A stretch of DNA of 64,000 nucleotides, taken from Promerops cafer. Lineage: Eukaryota > Chordata > Aves > Passeriformes > Nectariniidae. The notes below the pieces were generated by a model. That model saw nothing but the letters and a program-made list of their open reading frames with translations, was not told the DNA's origin and did no database searches. The DNA is taken from NCBI GenBank assembly GCA_013398275.1, contig VZSE01006234.1:1524932-1588931 (forward strand). The letters run 5' to 3'. Made by a program: the position numbers and the translations under genes. Of this stretch, positions 48,241 to 61,700 are shown in pieces (the stretch's first letter is position 1; the number at the start of each line of letters is the position of its first letter).

Positions 48241-49660
48241 TAAACAGCAAATTTTGAACATGAATTCCTGTGAAGTTTTGCTTTCACACCTCCAACATGT
48301 CTGTCTGGAAATGGCCTTTCCAGAGGGAGGTTTGGTTGGCTCCTTTTATTTTCTTTCTCTGACTCACGGGAGTCACTTGCACCCACTCAATCTGCCTGCA
48401 CTGTGGCACTGCTGGACAGAAGCACTGGCAAATGAAAGGCAGGGATCTTCTGGAGCTAGTAGTGCTTCTGATAAGGTCATGAGCAGCTAATTTCTCCTTT
48501 GCATTGCTTCTTTGGATGTTTTTAAGCTAATTAGACATCCGAGTCCCATGTATGCTGATCAGTCAAGGGCATCTTCAAAACCAAATCAACACACTTCTAC
48601 CACATCTTAAAATCTAGCTGTATCTTTCTTTATGTTCATGAATCACAGATCAACTTGTTCCATCTCCAGGTCTAAGCCTATGCTTCAGCCTCCTGCATCT
48701 CTGCTCAGAGGGTTCCCTTTTTCCTTCCTATGCCACTCCCTTCACATAGTTTTGCATTTATTGTGGGGGCCAAACTGCTTCCTAACTATTCATTTTTTGT
48801 ATTTTTAGGGCCAGCTTCTAACTTCTTTCCCCCCTAGTCAAGCCTCACAGTTATATTCTTTCCCCCTCCTTATAAAAAACAGTTTCCTATTTTGCCATGG
48901 CTTTTTTTAGCCATCCCCCAGTATGTCTAAAACTTTGTAAATATCAGAGCCTCTTCTCTGCTTCCAGCTGCTTTCCTTTCCTCCACTGAATATGCAGCTT
49001 TTCAAATGAATTTGTTCATTCTTGGACACTTCGTGTCTCTCTTGCTTCCCCTCCACTGACTCCCTCTTACCCACCACTTTGATTATAACTTTGCCATAAC
49101 TTTGGCACGTCTCATCATCAGCATGTAACTCCCTCTCCCACTCACTCTTGCTGCACTGGCTGGAGGTCTGCTCCACAGTATCTGGAGAGTCCCATTAACC
49201 ACTTCCTGCGAGTCTGCCACTCCTCTCTCCAGCCTCTGCCTGGGACACCCGCCCCAGACTTCCTTGTCTGCTCCAGTCCTCTTCCTGTTAGCTCTCACCT
49301 GAGCATTTTCTTCCCCAGAGAACTGATAGCAATGCACACTGACAGGTGGCCAGTACACAAATAAGTAGACGATGCTGCAGACTTGTTGCTGTCTTAATTT
49401 TTCAGTGCCCCCATTCCTGGTGTTCCTTTGTCTATAAAGCACACCGTGATTTGAGTGCTACATAATTATAGCTGCAATTAAGCATCCTATTCAGAGGCTG
49501 CATTGCTAATTCCTCACTGTTTTCTTTAGCCAGAGCTTCTATTCAGGATTTGGTTCATCTGCATAGGGACTCTACAGCTGTCTTTCTTCATTTCTTCCCC
49601 TCACCCCCTGCAGGAGAAGCCAAAGTAAATGCAGGTGACGTTGGTTTGGGGTTTCATTTT

Positions 49661-49797
49661 TTAAGCGCTTCCCTATACCAGCCCTGTGAAGTAGAGTAGT
49701 ATTTTCCTCATTTTAGAAAATGGAAACTGAGGCACAGCAGATGACTTGGCCAAGGCCCCTCAGGGTAGCTCAGCTGAATTGCAACCAGTTTGAGTCC
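49661..49797 (-). mobile_element. MIR-like SINE relic, antisense
   Basis: On the + strand it reads the reverse complement of a MIR-type element: CCTCATTTTAGAAAATGG, AAACTGAGGCACAGCAGATG, ACTTGGCCAAGGCCCCTCAG and a degenerate TTTGAGTCCCTGCC end. The left flank (AAGCGCTTCCCTATACCAG) fits the element's 3' part. Confidence 0.7.
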
Positions 49798-52700
49798 CTG
49801 CCTGTATGGGTGTTGAAAGAGCAAGAGACCAGGGTCAGCACTATTTCTTAGAGGAAACTGCCTAAAAGTGCTGCCCTGTGAAGAGGAGCAGACAGGGAAA
49901 ACGTCTAAAGGTCTTTCTGTGCGTGCTCAGTCAGCAAATAGCTCACTGCAAGACATGAGCCTGTGAACGCAGTTGTTCCTTTCTGCTCTCTTCAGAGGAC
50001 TCTCTTACCTATTTACTCTCACATGGAAACATGTGAGTGGGAGGCCAGAAGCACTTGACTCATTTGCAGCAATTCTCCAGTTCAGCAGCTAGGTTTTCTC
50101 CCTGAGGCGGTGTAATGTGACAGAAAGGAAGCTTCTCAAAGCATTTCTTCATCCTCCGCATTGCAGTCTGTCACTACTGCTGCAGAAGTGACACACCTGC
50201 CTGCCACTGCCTGCAGCTCTTTGGGTCGCTGGAGGGTGAACGGGGAAGGCAGGAGCTTCTTCCTCTCCACCCTGAAATCACCTTGTTTTGGGCTTTTTTG
50301 CTCTGCCAGTACTTGGACATGACTAATGCACCCATTCCCGTGCTGGCTCGGCAGCCCTTGCAAATGGGATTTCAGACTTGGGACAAGTGGAGCACGGCTC
50401 GCTGTGCACGTAGCAGTCTCCCCACAAACTCCTGGATGCTGATCCAGAGAAGAGAGTCAGGAAGGTGCAATCTCTACCAAGCTTTTGTGGGCCTTGCTGT
50501 GGTGCCAGCCAGCACGGGGAAGGAATATAGTGTTTAATAACAACCATGGCACAGGTGCCTATTTATTTACTCTTCTATTCCAGGACAGCAAAGCCCTGTC
50601 ACCTCAGACTAACCTGCAGCTGACACAGTGAGAAATGGAAAACACTCTCTTGTATCCTCCATCACATAAACAATTAGTTGTCTTTGCACAACTAATTTTT
50701 AAGCAGTTGCTGCTTCTTATGGAGGGGAAAAAAAAACCCAAAGAACAAAGCAAAACAAAAAACAACCCAAAAATTAGTATGGTTGAATTGGCAACATTTT
50801 GGTAAATCATGTTGTTTTGTTTTGGAGGATACCACTCCTCACAAAAGACTTCTACTATACAGCTCTTGAACGCTGTATCACAAAATGATACTTAATTTAA
50901 TATCTGCCCCTCTTTTTACTCCTATTTTGCATGTAGATGGTAACAGTTCTTCAGCAAAATAAGATGTAGGTGAGGGAGAAAGCATCAGGATTTTGTTCCT
51001 AAAGAGCTGAGCACTCAAGGGTTTATAACGAGAGCTTATAGCAGTTTATGCCACACGAGAAACACTGCTGGGAAATTTATCAAAGAATGTATCATGAGGT
51101 GGGCTATTTAGGGACTGAAATTACATAGGAAGGACTGGCAATAGAGATGTGTGCTCAGGACAAGCGCAGTCGCAATTAATGCTAAATATAAGGTGTCATA
51201 TCTTTATCTAATGCACAGCCTGCACTGCCTTGCAAAGGAAAGTTAAGCAATTAGTCCCAAATAACCAGATTATACGTGGGAGGTGTTTGAAGACAGATTT
51301 AAAACACTGTAATAGGGTTGGGGGAGGGTTATAACAAGAGGTAATATTTCCTGATAGGTTAGTTTACATCCTTTGGAAAACATTCTGGAACCAAACCAGA
51401 AAGTAGGCAAGGCCTTAACCAGGACTTGGCCTGGGACGAGACCCAAACAGAGGCGGAAAGTAGAGACCCAACCCTGCCTATGCACACACAGCCCCTCCAG
51501 CAAGTAATCCCTGGGAACGAAACAAATCCAGTGACAGACAGCGTAGTTCTGTGTGGATTTGCAGCTGCCTCAGCACAATTCAAAATCAGCCTTCCCCTTT
51601 CTTGTTTCTCTTGAGCCAGTGCTAAGGGCAGAGAGGAAAACCTGAGCCCAAACAATAATGACTCTCTTTTAGAGTGGAAACTGGAATTCACTCCTTGATC
51701 CCAGAGGGGCAGTGCCAGGTGCAAGACTTTCCCCCACCCTGCCTGCCAAGTTTCTTCTTCTCCGGTCCTGAAGGGTTGGATTGACTCTGTGGCAGAGAAG
51801 GCAGTTTGTTTGCACAGCCCTTTTTACTCCTCTGAGGTGAGGCTTTCAGCTGGAGGATCGGGGGAAATCAAAAGGAACTGAATCACTTGACCTTATAAAA
51901 ACTCCAGATCAGGAAAAGGTTTGGTTGGAACATACTGATGTGAGGATGTGGAGGGGGGATGTGATGGCACACGTGCTTGCTTTGGGAAGGGCTCTCTCTC
52001 GGCCTCTGCAAAGCTCCTTGCCCCTATTTATCCTATCACCACACAGACAAGATTTTGTCTTCTAGTGTGAGAGGTGGGGGATAAACATTTCATCACAACA
52101 AAGTGAAAATAATCTCTGCTGCCTTTACTTGGATGTGGGAAATATTCGCTTGCTTTTAAATACAGAACTATACATATATTTGTGAACCTACTGTTGCTTT
52201 CATGTGGGAGCCTTAGGTGAACACAAAAGACTACATTGTGCAGCTACAAATGAATAGAGCATCCAGGATTAAAGAGATTTTATTTAGCCCCATATGAAAT
52301 AGCAGAGCTGACGGCAGCCTCTGGTACTGAAAAAAAAATACAAGCAACAAGTAATTTAGCGAGGATTGGAACTAAGAAAGTCACATCTCCCGTATATTTG
52401 TATATTGTGGTTGATTGACCATGGTGTCTAAGAAGGCAAAAAATTAATTCGAAGCTCTTCCTACAGATCAGGCACTTATTAGCATTCTCAATTTTATGGA
52501 ATATCTGAAATCTAATAAGGCATAAACCTACGTTGTAACTTACACTGTTGGGGACTGTGATAGAGTCTCTTTTTGCTTTCAGGCCTGTTATTTTTCACAA
52601 AATCTCTAGGGATATAATTACACTTCTGCCAAGCTTGTTTGAAATCAGACAGTGGGCTCAAAAGTTGATTAGAGACATGGACAGACAGGCAGACAAGCGC

Positions 52701-53334
52701 AGACACCATGACCCTGTAAGTCTCATTTCCATCAGAAATAAGGCTAAAAGAACTTACATGGAAATTAATTTTTAAAGGAGACTTGATAGGCAGAGGAGTA
52801 GACCTTTGCGAAGTGTAATTTCAAATTTTAAGTGAATTTCATGCTAGGAAAAGCTATTGAAGACAGTCTGGAATACTAAAAGTATCTCTTTAACCTAAAG
52901 GAGAGGAATAGCACAGGATGAGCTGTGGTGGCCCACCTGATCCTTGTTTTTTTAAACTAACTCACACTGAGGGGAGGTGATTTCTTAGAGAGAGGAAACG
53001 AAGAGCAGCTTCAGGAGCTCTGTCCCCTAAAGTTTTTTCTGCATGTGAGCACTGTAAATGCCTCTGAATATTTGTATTTCACCCCTGCCTTTGACTTTAT
53101 CCTTGTTTCCTTGCTCATTCCCTGCCAGCTCTGTCCCTGGGCTGCAGTGGGGAAGTGCTGCATTTTATCCTTTGTGTATGCAATCCGCAGTGGGACCAGA
53201 ATCTTGATTAGGGCCCCTAGCAATGATCACACACCTCGCAAAAATCGTAATTTAACATCACAGCCCCCAGTCTCTCCGGTGGGATGCGTGTGGTTATTTA
53301 TTCATGCTCCCAGCCAGAGACTGGAAGCAGGGCT

Positions 53335-53430
53335 GTTTTACTCCCAGCTCTGACACCAGCCTGCTGGGCGGCCTCTGGCACATGGCTCTGTCATCTTCCC
53401 CTCTGTAAGCTGGGTACCACACACTGCCTG
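53335..53430 (+). mobile_element. Possible MIR-like relic upstream of FAM83F
   Basis: CTCCCAGCTCTGACACCAG, then CTGGGCGGCCTCTGGCACATG, then CCCCTCTGTAAGCTGGGTAC follows the order of the MIR 5' half and core, but with many differences. Confidence 0.35.
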
Positions 53431-54217
53431 CTTTTCTGGAGTCGCTGAGCTGCCAGAGGATTCAGAGAGGGCCGGCTACCAGCTCACTGCAGCCAACAGG
53501 TCACTGCCTGTGGCCACCATGGTGCTCTGCCCACCTCCCTGGCCCCAGTTGTGTCTCCCTCTTCCTCATGAGCATTCCTCAGGTGGCTGCCAAGTTTGAA
53601 AAAGGGGGGCAAAAAGTCTTACATGGATTTTTGCATTTGCACCCCAAAATACACCTGAGGCCCAGGCCTGGTTCTCCTCCAAGCACTGCGGGACACTGGT
53701 GCCAGCCATGCCAGGGTGTTGTCCCAAATCTGGGTTCTTTCATCCAGTGGGGAAGCTGATACACACACGGAGTTGAGATACTAGATACTATTTCATGTCT
53801 GCACAGAGGTGGGTGTGAAGCAGTAGAAAAGCTAGGTAGGTACCAAGGTAGTGGTAGGTATAAAGCTAGGAAGCATATTTATACATACATACACAATGTA
53901 TACATATGCAAGCATATTTATACAATCCTATTCAGGCAACATTTGCATAAATGAATCTACGTCACTACCTGGCTCAGCTACCACTGCCTTCTCTTTCCCC
54001 ACGTCGGTTTAAAGGCACAGGGGAAATTCATGTGTTCAGTGGGGGAGGGTCTTCCCTCCCACGTGCGGTTTTCCCATTTCAGTGCACCAAGTTCACTCCT
54101 AGGATACAATTTCACGAGTTAGTTAAAGACTTCTATCCCACATCCCTCCAAGCTGGTTTAGGCCGCCACATAACCAGTCTCTTCCCTTTATCTTACATCG
54201 CACCCTGCATCTCTTAG

Positions 54218-55120
54218 GTCAGGCTGTTCTCCTTTTCGCAGAAATTGTTCTTCCCGCAACTCGTGCCCCCGTCCCCGGGGGCCACGCAGGGGTCTGGGAG
54301 AGGGGCAGGGCGACGGGGACAGCCGTGTCCCCAGGGCCCGGGGGAGCGGCCGCCCCACCCGTCGGGGCGGGCTCGGGCAGGCCAGGTGAGGCGGTCCCGG
54401 CCCTGCCTCTCCCTCCTGCCGCAGCCTGCTGCCCTCGCTGCCGGCCGGCGCTGCGCTGGGGGTGCCGGCGGCATGGCGGAGTCCCAGGTGCTCCTGCTGG
54501 ACGAGCTGCACGTCAACGAGAAGGTGACAGAGGCCCAGGCTCGCTTCTACTACAGCGAGGAGCAGCGCCGAGCCCTGGAGGCGCTGGTGACCCGCGGCGA
54601 GGCCGCGTACCGGGAGGCGCTGAGGAAGGAGCAGCTCCGCGATTTCCTCTCCGGCCGGGAGCTGCAGGACCTGCGGGGCGGCTGGCGGGGCTACGACGAC
54701 CCCCGGGAGGGCGGCAAGGTGGCGCGGGGGCCCGGCGGCGAGACCCTGTCGCTGGCCTACTGGCCCGAGTGCTCGGACACCGAGGTGCCCCCGCTGGACT
54801 TGGGCTGGACCGACAAGACCTTCTACCGTGGCATCAGCCGGGTGTCCCTCTTCACGCACCCGCGCAAGGAGGAGAGCGCGCCGCACCTGAAGGAGGTGGT
54901 GCGGGAGATGATCCAGCAGGCGCAGAAGGTACGGCCCGGCCCTCGACGGGCCAGCCCTGCCCGCCCTCACCCGGGCCCAGGGTCTGGCTCGGGGCATGGG
55001 GTGGAAGGCGGGCGAGAGCCGCCGCGGCCGGGCTGGCCTCGCTCCAAAGCCGGAGCGTGCTGGCCATGCAGTGGTCAGCGTCCACCGGGCAGGGCTTTCC
55101 CCGCGCCTCGTTGCCGGTCG
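54218..55120 (+). promoter_or_regulatory. FAM83F: CpG-rich promoter and 5' leader of FAM83F
   Basis: This is the most CpG-dense block in the window, and it covers the presumed 5' UTR, exon 1 and the start of intron 1. GC-box motifs such as GGGGCGGG (54364-54371) lie about 100 bp upstream of the ATG, and no TATA box is evident. The reading frame of the CDS stays open upstream to 54218 (stop TAG at 54215-54217) with no in-frame ATG. A pyrimidine tract plus CAG ends at 54241 and could be a splice acceptor for a further upstream exon. The transcription start is not fixed. Confidence 0.75.
54473..54928 (+). CDS. FAM83F: FAM83F exon 1 coding part (residues 1-152)
   Basis: The ATG at 54473 lies in a good Kozak context (GGCGGCATGGCG). 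The exon gives 152 residues to QQAQK and the donor AAG|GTACGG. The start MAESQVLLLDELHVNEKVTE and the segment SDTEVPPLDLGWTD are FAM83F hallmarks as I know the family. This exon covers the N-terminal lead and the first part of the SACK1 (DUF1669) domain, the PLD-like fold that binds casein kinase 1 and lacks phospholipase activity. A low-complexity Gly/Arg spacer (about 68-90) is typical. Human FAM83F is about 500 aa, so this is about 30 percent. Known roles are CK1-alpha recruitment and Wnt/p53 effects. The gene lies about 20 kb downstream of GRAP2 on the same strand. Confidence 0.95.
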
Positions 55121-58100
55121 TGTTACGCTTTGCCAAAGCTGATGCCTGTGATGGGGTTAAACCTCTGCACACCCCCTCCACCTCCCCTCAGTTGGGATTC
55201 TGTGCCCGTGGTTCGCGTTGTCCTGTCCCGGCCTCATTCCCGGGTTCAGAGGAAGACAGGTCATGATGCTATTACTGCCACTCCTACGTGGTGCGTGTAG
55301 GTATCCCTAGTTAAAGACAGGGCAGCGTGTTCATTTATGGGATGGTGTTTTTTGGGTTTATTTTTTGTGGTCTCAACACCGTCCAGCCTGAACTGCAAGT
55401 AGCCAAAGTACAGATATTATGCGGCTGCTCCTCCCATTTATCTTTCCCTGGAAATGACTGCTGGTGGTGACAGAGCACCTCTGGCAAGGAAGTAAACCAG
55501 CCATGATGCTACAAGAGCTTGCTTTGAACAGGTGGGGACAATCACGAGGTTTTTCGTCACCCACCCCGGATGTGGGTGAAGTTCCCAGGGAAGACCACCC
55601 AGGAAAAGATCCCCCAGAGCTGACACACCCCTTGGGTAAAGGGGAGAACAGTGTAAGAAATTTCATTCCTGCGCTTAGTTTTGCAGCTTTCTGGTTTTTC
55701 TGCTTTATAATTCAAAAGTAATTTCCTCCTCCACCTGTTCCTCTCTGCCAGCACACACTATATGCACAACTTTTGCAGACTTGTTCAAACCAAATATGTT
55801 GGGAAACACAGAAAACTTTCCAGAGAGGCATTAATCTGGTGGGTGATCTTCTCAGCTCCCTTCTCTCAGAAATTGTGCACTCTTTGTAATTCTGTTCAGT
55901 GTGATCAGTCACTTAGAAGACAGAAGCTGTAAAATCCTTACACTCTGATGTAGTGCAACTTCACCTCCTCTTTGCACTGCCAAAAGGCTTCTATAGACCG
56001 TTCAAGAACTGGGAAAGTTTCTTTCTTTCAATAGCTGTGCCTGGCACTTAGAAATAATTAATTCCTTTGTAGATTTTTATTTTTTCACTGACTGGACAAA
56101 CTGTGCCCCTCCCACATGAAGCTGGTTTCATGTTTAACAGCCATTTGAGTGTTTAATGATCCTTTTCGTAGATAACTATGCTTATTGTGTTCAGCTGAGC
56201 TGGCCCAGGCAAAAAAAGTCTCCAGGTAGCAGCTTCTTAATCCGCAAATGAGAGTGGGGGTTTGTTGGGTTTGGTTTTTTCTGAGGGGGGTCTAAACAGG
56301 TACTGGTAATATGTGGCACATGTCTGTGGGTGTCTTATCATCAGTATTTTACAAACATATGTTAATTAAGCTACCTAGCTGCAATGAGATTAGCAAGCAT
56401 TAACTTGCCAATCTTAAAATTCCTATGAAGAGCTAGGCACACCTATGGGCCCTACAGATAAGTTTATTATCCATAGGATAGGAGGAGAAATGGGGAAAAC
56501 CTCTTGCAGGGGTAGACACTCATGCTCTGACTTGCCGTGCTTGAGAACGCTCCTAGGTGATCTTGACAGATCACCAGCTGTGACAGGGGTTTGAGATGGC
56601 AAACACCACAACAGGCGTTGCCCATGGGAAGTTCTGACTGCTGTTCTCAATGGTCCCCAGTCTTGGAAAGAAGCCTGAACTGACCCAGGGCCCCACAGCC
56701 TGGAGGGAACCATCCCTTCACATTGCAAAGCCGGTACTGACAATTAAAGGTTTGTCCAGGATGGGGTGTAATTTCTGCAGTCCTTACACTCATTGCAGGT
56801 GGAGGGGATGGAGACAAAAGAAGTTCATGCTTCTGCTATCCATTCCCTGTGTGGATGTTCTCACTTCAAATGAGCATTATTTGGCATCCTTTCTCCTAAA
56901 TAGCTCATGCATACTACTGTGTGTGGGGGGAGAGGGGGCATAACAGGCCTGAGTTAATGCATGAACTGTTCATGCCTTTAATTGTGATTTGCTTGTATAT
57001 AGAGTTGTTCAGAAACAAAGTGGCACAAGATCACTGTATTTAATTTTCAGAGGTTCTGGTAACATTCCCTACATCCTGCTGGGAAGGGAGAACCAAGGCA
57101 GGACCTGAAATCCTGCCAAGTAGAAGTTACTGTGGGACTTAGTATGATGTAGCTCCAGCACAGTTCACCTCTATCAGGAACTTACATGTTAATGATGAGC
57201 ATAAATACAATGTCAGCTCTTTTTTCTTTCTCTAGCAAAGGGAAGCTGGTGTAAGCACTGTTGACAGAAGGAGCCTGACAGAGCAGATGTGGTGGTTGTT
57301 GTTGGCTGTACAAGCAGAGACTCAGCAGAGATTCAGCAGATGCAGTGGGGGATGTTTACTGTGGCATCACTTTCCCAAAAGCCATTTGTTCAAGGGCATT
57401 TTTCACAGGAAAGAGGTCTCTGGGGAGAATTATTCCCCTTCCTTAGGGGGCTCCTGCAGGAGAGCTGCACCTCTTCCAAGCATCAAGTGAAGAAAATCCT
57501 ACTGTGTGATTCAGTATTTAGCTCCATTCACACCTGTATATGCCATCCCCAGCCCACATGGGTTTATTACTGTGATCCCCAGCACCAGGGGAAATTAAAA
57601 TTTAGACAACTCTATTCCCAGCATACTGTCATCATGGCAGCTCTGACCTGGCACGCTGATGTTATGCAGAGGGACTAGAAAAACAGTAGTTTCCTCCATT
57701 GATAACCTTTAAAATGTTGGTAAGAATAACTCAGGCAGAAAAATTAATTGGTATTTCTAATGGTGTAAATGACACATGTTTTGTCTTTCTCTCCCTTTCT
57801 GTAAGATCAGCATTAAAGTTACCCATAACCTTATTGGTTTTGTTGTTACTCATCCTATAAATGTTCAGGCTTGTCTCTCACGTCAGTGAAACCTTTTGTT
57901 TTTATGTAAAATCTATGCCTGGAAAGAAGGATTAGTTTTATACCAGAAAAACAATACATGCAAAGAGAGGGAATAATCATTTTGCTTCCAAATCTTGAAT
58001 ACGCTCCAGTCCCTTCCTGAGAAATATGAGGTGTTTATGTTTGAGCTCAATAAATCATTTCTTGGGAAGCCAGCCCTGAGAGCAGACTTTTCACAGGCAT

Positions 58101-58534
58101 TTGGGGGAAAAAAATGAAAATAGAATTCTTGTTGTTTACACCATGCATCGTGGCTGAGGATGCAGGCCCCGATTCCTCTGCGCATTCATTCTTCCATTAG
58201 ACACCTTCGGGTTAAGTGTTAAAGTTGTGTTTTCAGTCTTTTTTTCCAATCTATTTTCAGTGTTCTTCTTCATTTAAGTGAATCCTTACAGAGACAATGG
58301 AAGTTTCTCAATACAGAGGAAAAACTAAGTATTTGGCTTTGGCATTGCTCAGGCTGCTAAAATAAGTCATTTTCGTCCAGGACAAGGAGAACTCTCATAG
58401 ACATTTACCAAGTTCCTTCCAAAGTGCAGCAGCTAACCCAGAAAATTACAACTATTGGTAGTGCTTGGCTACAAGCCTTCCTTTCAGTTCCTAATATTTA
58501 TTCAGTTGTCTGTCTACCATCTTCTTGTTTCCAG
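54929..58534 (+). other. FAM83F: FAM83F intron 1
   Basis: The intron is 3606 bp, GT to AG. The first 200 bp keep the CpG-rich character of the promoter, and the rest is ordinary AT-rich intron. Short open frames inside it show no recognisable protein family and no consistent splice signals. Confidence 0.85.
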
Positions 58535-58702
58535 ATTATTGCAGTGGTCATGGATGTATTTACGGACCGGGACATCTTTCGCGATATTGTCGATGCGGCA
58601 TATAAGCGCTGGATCCCAGTCTATATAATCCTAGATGAGGAGGGTGTAAAGCTCTTCCTGGAAATGTGCAGATGCCTTGACCTCAGTGACTTGCAGATCC
58701 GG
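58535..58702 (+). CDS. FAM83F: FAM83F exon 2 (residues 153-208)
   Basis: The exon is 168 nt (56 codons, phase 0 at both ends), between CTTGTTTCCAG and CGG|GTAAGA. It encodes IIAVVMDVFTDRDIF, then VPVYIILDE-like IPVYIILDE and the FLEMCR segment. This is the core strand-helix-strand of the SACK1 domain that joins directly onto QQAQK of exon 1. The next family segment (NIRVRSVTG and beyond, including the CK1-contact phenylalanines) was not found before 64000. The CDS is therefore partial at the right edge of the window, not broken. Intron 1 is 3606 bp. Confidence 0.95.
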
Positions 58703-61700
58703 GTAAGATATTCAGAACTGAACCATTATCTCCTGCAGGTCAATGGCCTTTCGCAGTTGTAATGGATCTTGGAACTTGCTTGGAGCGGCAAACACATCTC
58801 TTCCTCCCCACAAGTCATGCCACAACAGTTAAAGTGATGGAGCACAGAGGGATAACAGAGTAGCTTGATAATACAGAAGGAAAGAAAAAGGAAATATATG
58901 GATTTTTTTTACCTTTCACCCAAGACGGGGATCTGTGTAGTTTCTTGTCTCTTGTGACCTAAAAATTCCTGTTTGGGGAGAAAATTATCAGAGAAAATTC
59001 CTATAGGTCTTCTATATGAGGATTCAAACTAGAGTCCCAAGTAGCTCTTTGAGTTGTCTGCATGGATCCCTCTTACAGGACACATATACTCTGTGCAATC
59101 AAGACTTTCCTATCCAGCAGTGATCATCCAGGAGTGAATGAGCTTGTAGTCCTCCAATTTAAGGGACTGAGGGCCGCAGCTGCTGCCCAGTCCCGTACCA
59201 GTGTGCCTTCATACAGTGTATGCAGCACAGCAGAGTAGTCAGTCTAGCTTGGTTGGCAGAAGCAGCCTCAGAGAGATCTCACTCCATTACATACAGACTG
59301 AAATCCTTTGTGTGTTTCTTGTTAGTACTGTATTCCTTCCTTTTCTTCCCATCTTTTTAGTCACTCTTGCTACTACAGACTTGTTCTGAATAATGAAAAA
59401 AGTTGCTAGGTTTGAAACAACCTATGGGATGCCAGACTCGCCCCTCTTTGTGATCCAACTGTTCTGAGCAGCAGCGGCGGAAAAAGTGCTTTTTGCCTGG
59501 AGGAAGGGTGGATTTTCCTTAAACACTGAATTAATAGTTTAAAAAAAAAAAAACAAAATACAACGAAAACTCAAAAAGCTCTGAGGATTATAGAGTTTCA
59601 TATTAATCATTTTAGGAGAACCATCTTAAATCTGGATGCAAATTACCTGCATATATCTGAACAGTGCTCCTGTGAACTACCACTCCACTCTGAGTTTCAT
59701 CAAAAAAGACATCCAGCTGAGAAGTTTTCTCATCTTTCTCCAAAACAGTGGTGGAAGTTCCTTCCCTCTGGTGTCTTTGAAACCAAGACACAGACCTCAT
59801 TATAACAGACGTGTTTCAAGTGCCAGGGGTATTGTGTGTCCTAGGCTTGTGTCTCTCTGGTACATAACTGTGAAATCACAGAAGTAGTTCCATTTGCTCT
59901 GGTACAGGTTTCCCAGTACTTTTCTCACCATGTCATCATGTACAGGAATGATGTCTTCAGTACTACAATATTTTAACTCCTGGACAGAGTGAATGAAAAG
60001 ATGTGCTGGCATTTTAGAAAGAGTTGTGTTGCTATTGGAGAGGTGAGTTCCTTTCAGTCTGTCTTTTCTGTCTCTAAAACTTAAGCAGTCCCCTTCTGCT
60101 CTTCCTCTTAATCCTTTTCCAGAGATATCTACACAGACTTGACACTCCTAAACCAGTGATCACAGTGATGTGCTACAGCAGTGCCCAGGTCCTGGAGCAG
60201 TCTAGTTGTATGGCTCTCTCCAAGGAGGTGCACTTTGAACTGATGCAATCGAAAGAAGGAGAAAACTTTACTGTGTCCCTTCTGTGATTCCCTTCTTTCA
60301 TGGCAGCCCATGCTATGTTTTTCTTTAGACATCTTCAGCTAAAAATAGTACAAGCTGAGTTAAAGTCCACTGAGAAGAAATTTTTAACATCTTTTGACTG
60401 AGTTGTTCACTAGTCTGCAGAGCTTCAGCCCACAGATTGCTGTCCTTCAAATTTTTCCCCTCTTTTCCCAGGTATCTCGTACTGGATCTTAAATTCCCCT
60501 GAAGGTTATTTTTCTTTTCCAGTATGGCTTAGGTGTTTGTTAGTCTTGCTGAGGTCAATGCAGTTAATTCCTGTATATGGTTCTATGGAATGACTGGGGA
60601 GGTTCTTCACGGAATGGAGAAACAAGTCATTTGCCTCTCAAGGAAGATGTTCTCTTAGTATCTCACCCACAGCTGCCTTGGATGTGCCTATGCTGCTGCT
60701 TGGGTCAGTGTAGCAGAAACCATCATGTAGGGATTTCCCTGGCAAAGGTCTTTGGATACTCCCCCCAGCCCTTCCTCTTTGATGTAACATGCCAAGGGTT
60801 GAAGATCCAAATTTAATGCAAGAAAGCAAGCTGGGCCAGCAGTCTTGTTCAGGCAGAATAATTTTGTCCTGCGTTGTTTGATCACAGAGGATACTGAAAT
60901 TGCTGAGTAAACTCTATCATTTACCCATTTCTTATCTACTGGTCTTTCTCATGACATCTGCTTTGATGTCTGAGTTCCTTCTATGGATTTTTAGCAACAG
61001 GGAAAATGTTATCTCCTTTTTGAATTACCATTTTGCTTTCTTCTAGAAGGTTTTCACCAGTTTTCACCAGACATAGTTTGCCAGCAAAGGAATTGCATAC
61101 TCTTCTTTCCTGCCCTTCTCCCCACCTTTCCTTTGGAATGCTTGTGCAAGGTACAGAGGATGCCTTTTTTCCTCAGGAAGTTGCAGCCACATGAGATATA
61201 ACTCTAAGGTTTAGAGACAAGTTCTGATCCCAGAGGGAGAGAGATGATGCACTACCATGAACTGCAGGGTCACAAGGTTTATTCTGTCTTCTGTCACTAC
61301 CAGCTGCTCATTTTGTTCCATGTTTGCTGCCCTTTTGGTCCCATTGCCCTGTTCATCCAATGCAAAGCGAATACTTCAACAGTCCTAATACAGGGAGGTT
61401 TACTGTTAACACTGGGTTTTGCCCTTTGTCTGTGTACAGCAATGGACATTTTCACAAAATTCCTGGCTATTGTATTCTTTTTGTAGAGATGGCAAGGTAT
61501 CATGATCTGCTGACAGTCTCATGGGAGGGAAACTGCTGTAGGAAGACAGTACCTCACCCTGCAAAGAGTAAAAGTTCTTAACCAACTCCAAGCATGAAAT
61601 GAGAAAACCTCAATTTTTTGTCTGAAGGCCAGGGTTCACCAGAAATGTATTTAAATTCAATCATCAGAACGTTCTTGGGCTGCTCATAAGAGCATGTCTT

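Larger units (their letters stand above)
41333..54217. other. Intergenic DNA upstream of FAM83F
   Basis: About 12.9 kb without a recognisable gene. It holds the MIR-like relics listed separately, a poly(A) run, and a short TATAC/TACAT-rich stretch at about 53876-53925 in which AGCATATTTATAC occurs twice. Short open frames are uninformative. Confidence 0.6.

Noticed and set aside
54188..54997. 269-codon minus-strand open frame over FAM83F exon 1
   Set aside because: It is the antisense shadow of a GC-rich coding exon, Arg/Ala/Pro-rich with no domain.
54325..55266. 313-codon + strand open frame overlapping FAM83F in another frame
   Set aside because: Frame-shifted shadow of FAM83F. Composition is Gly/Arg/Ala/Pro-rich and it runs through the exon 1 donor.
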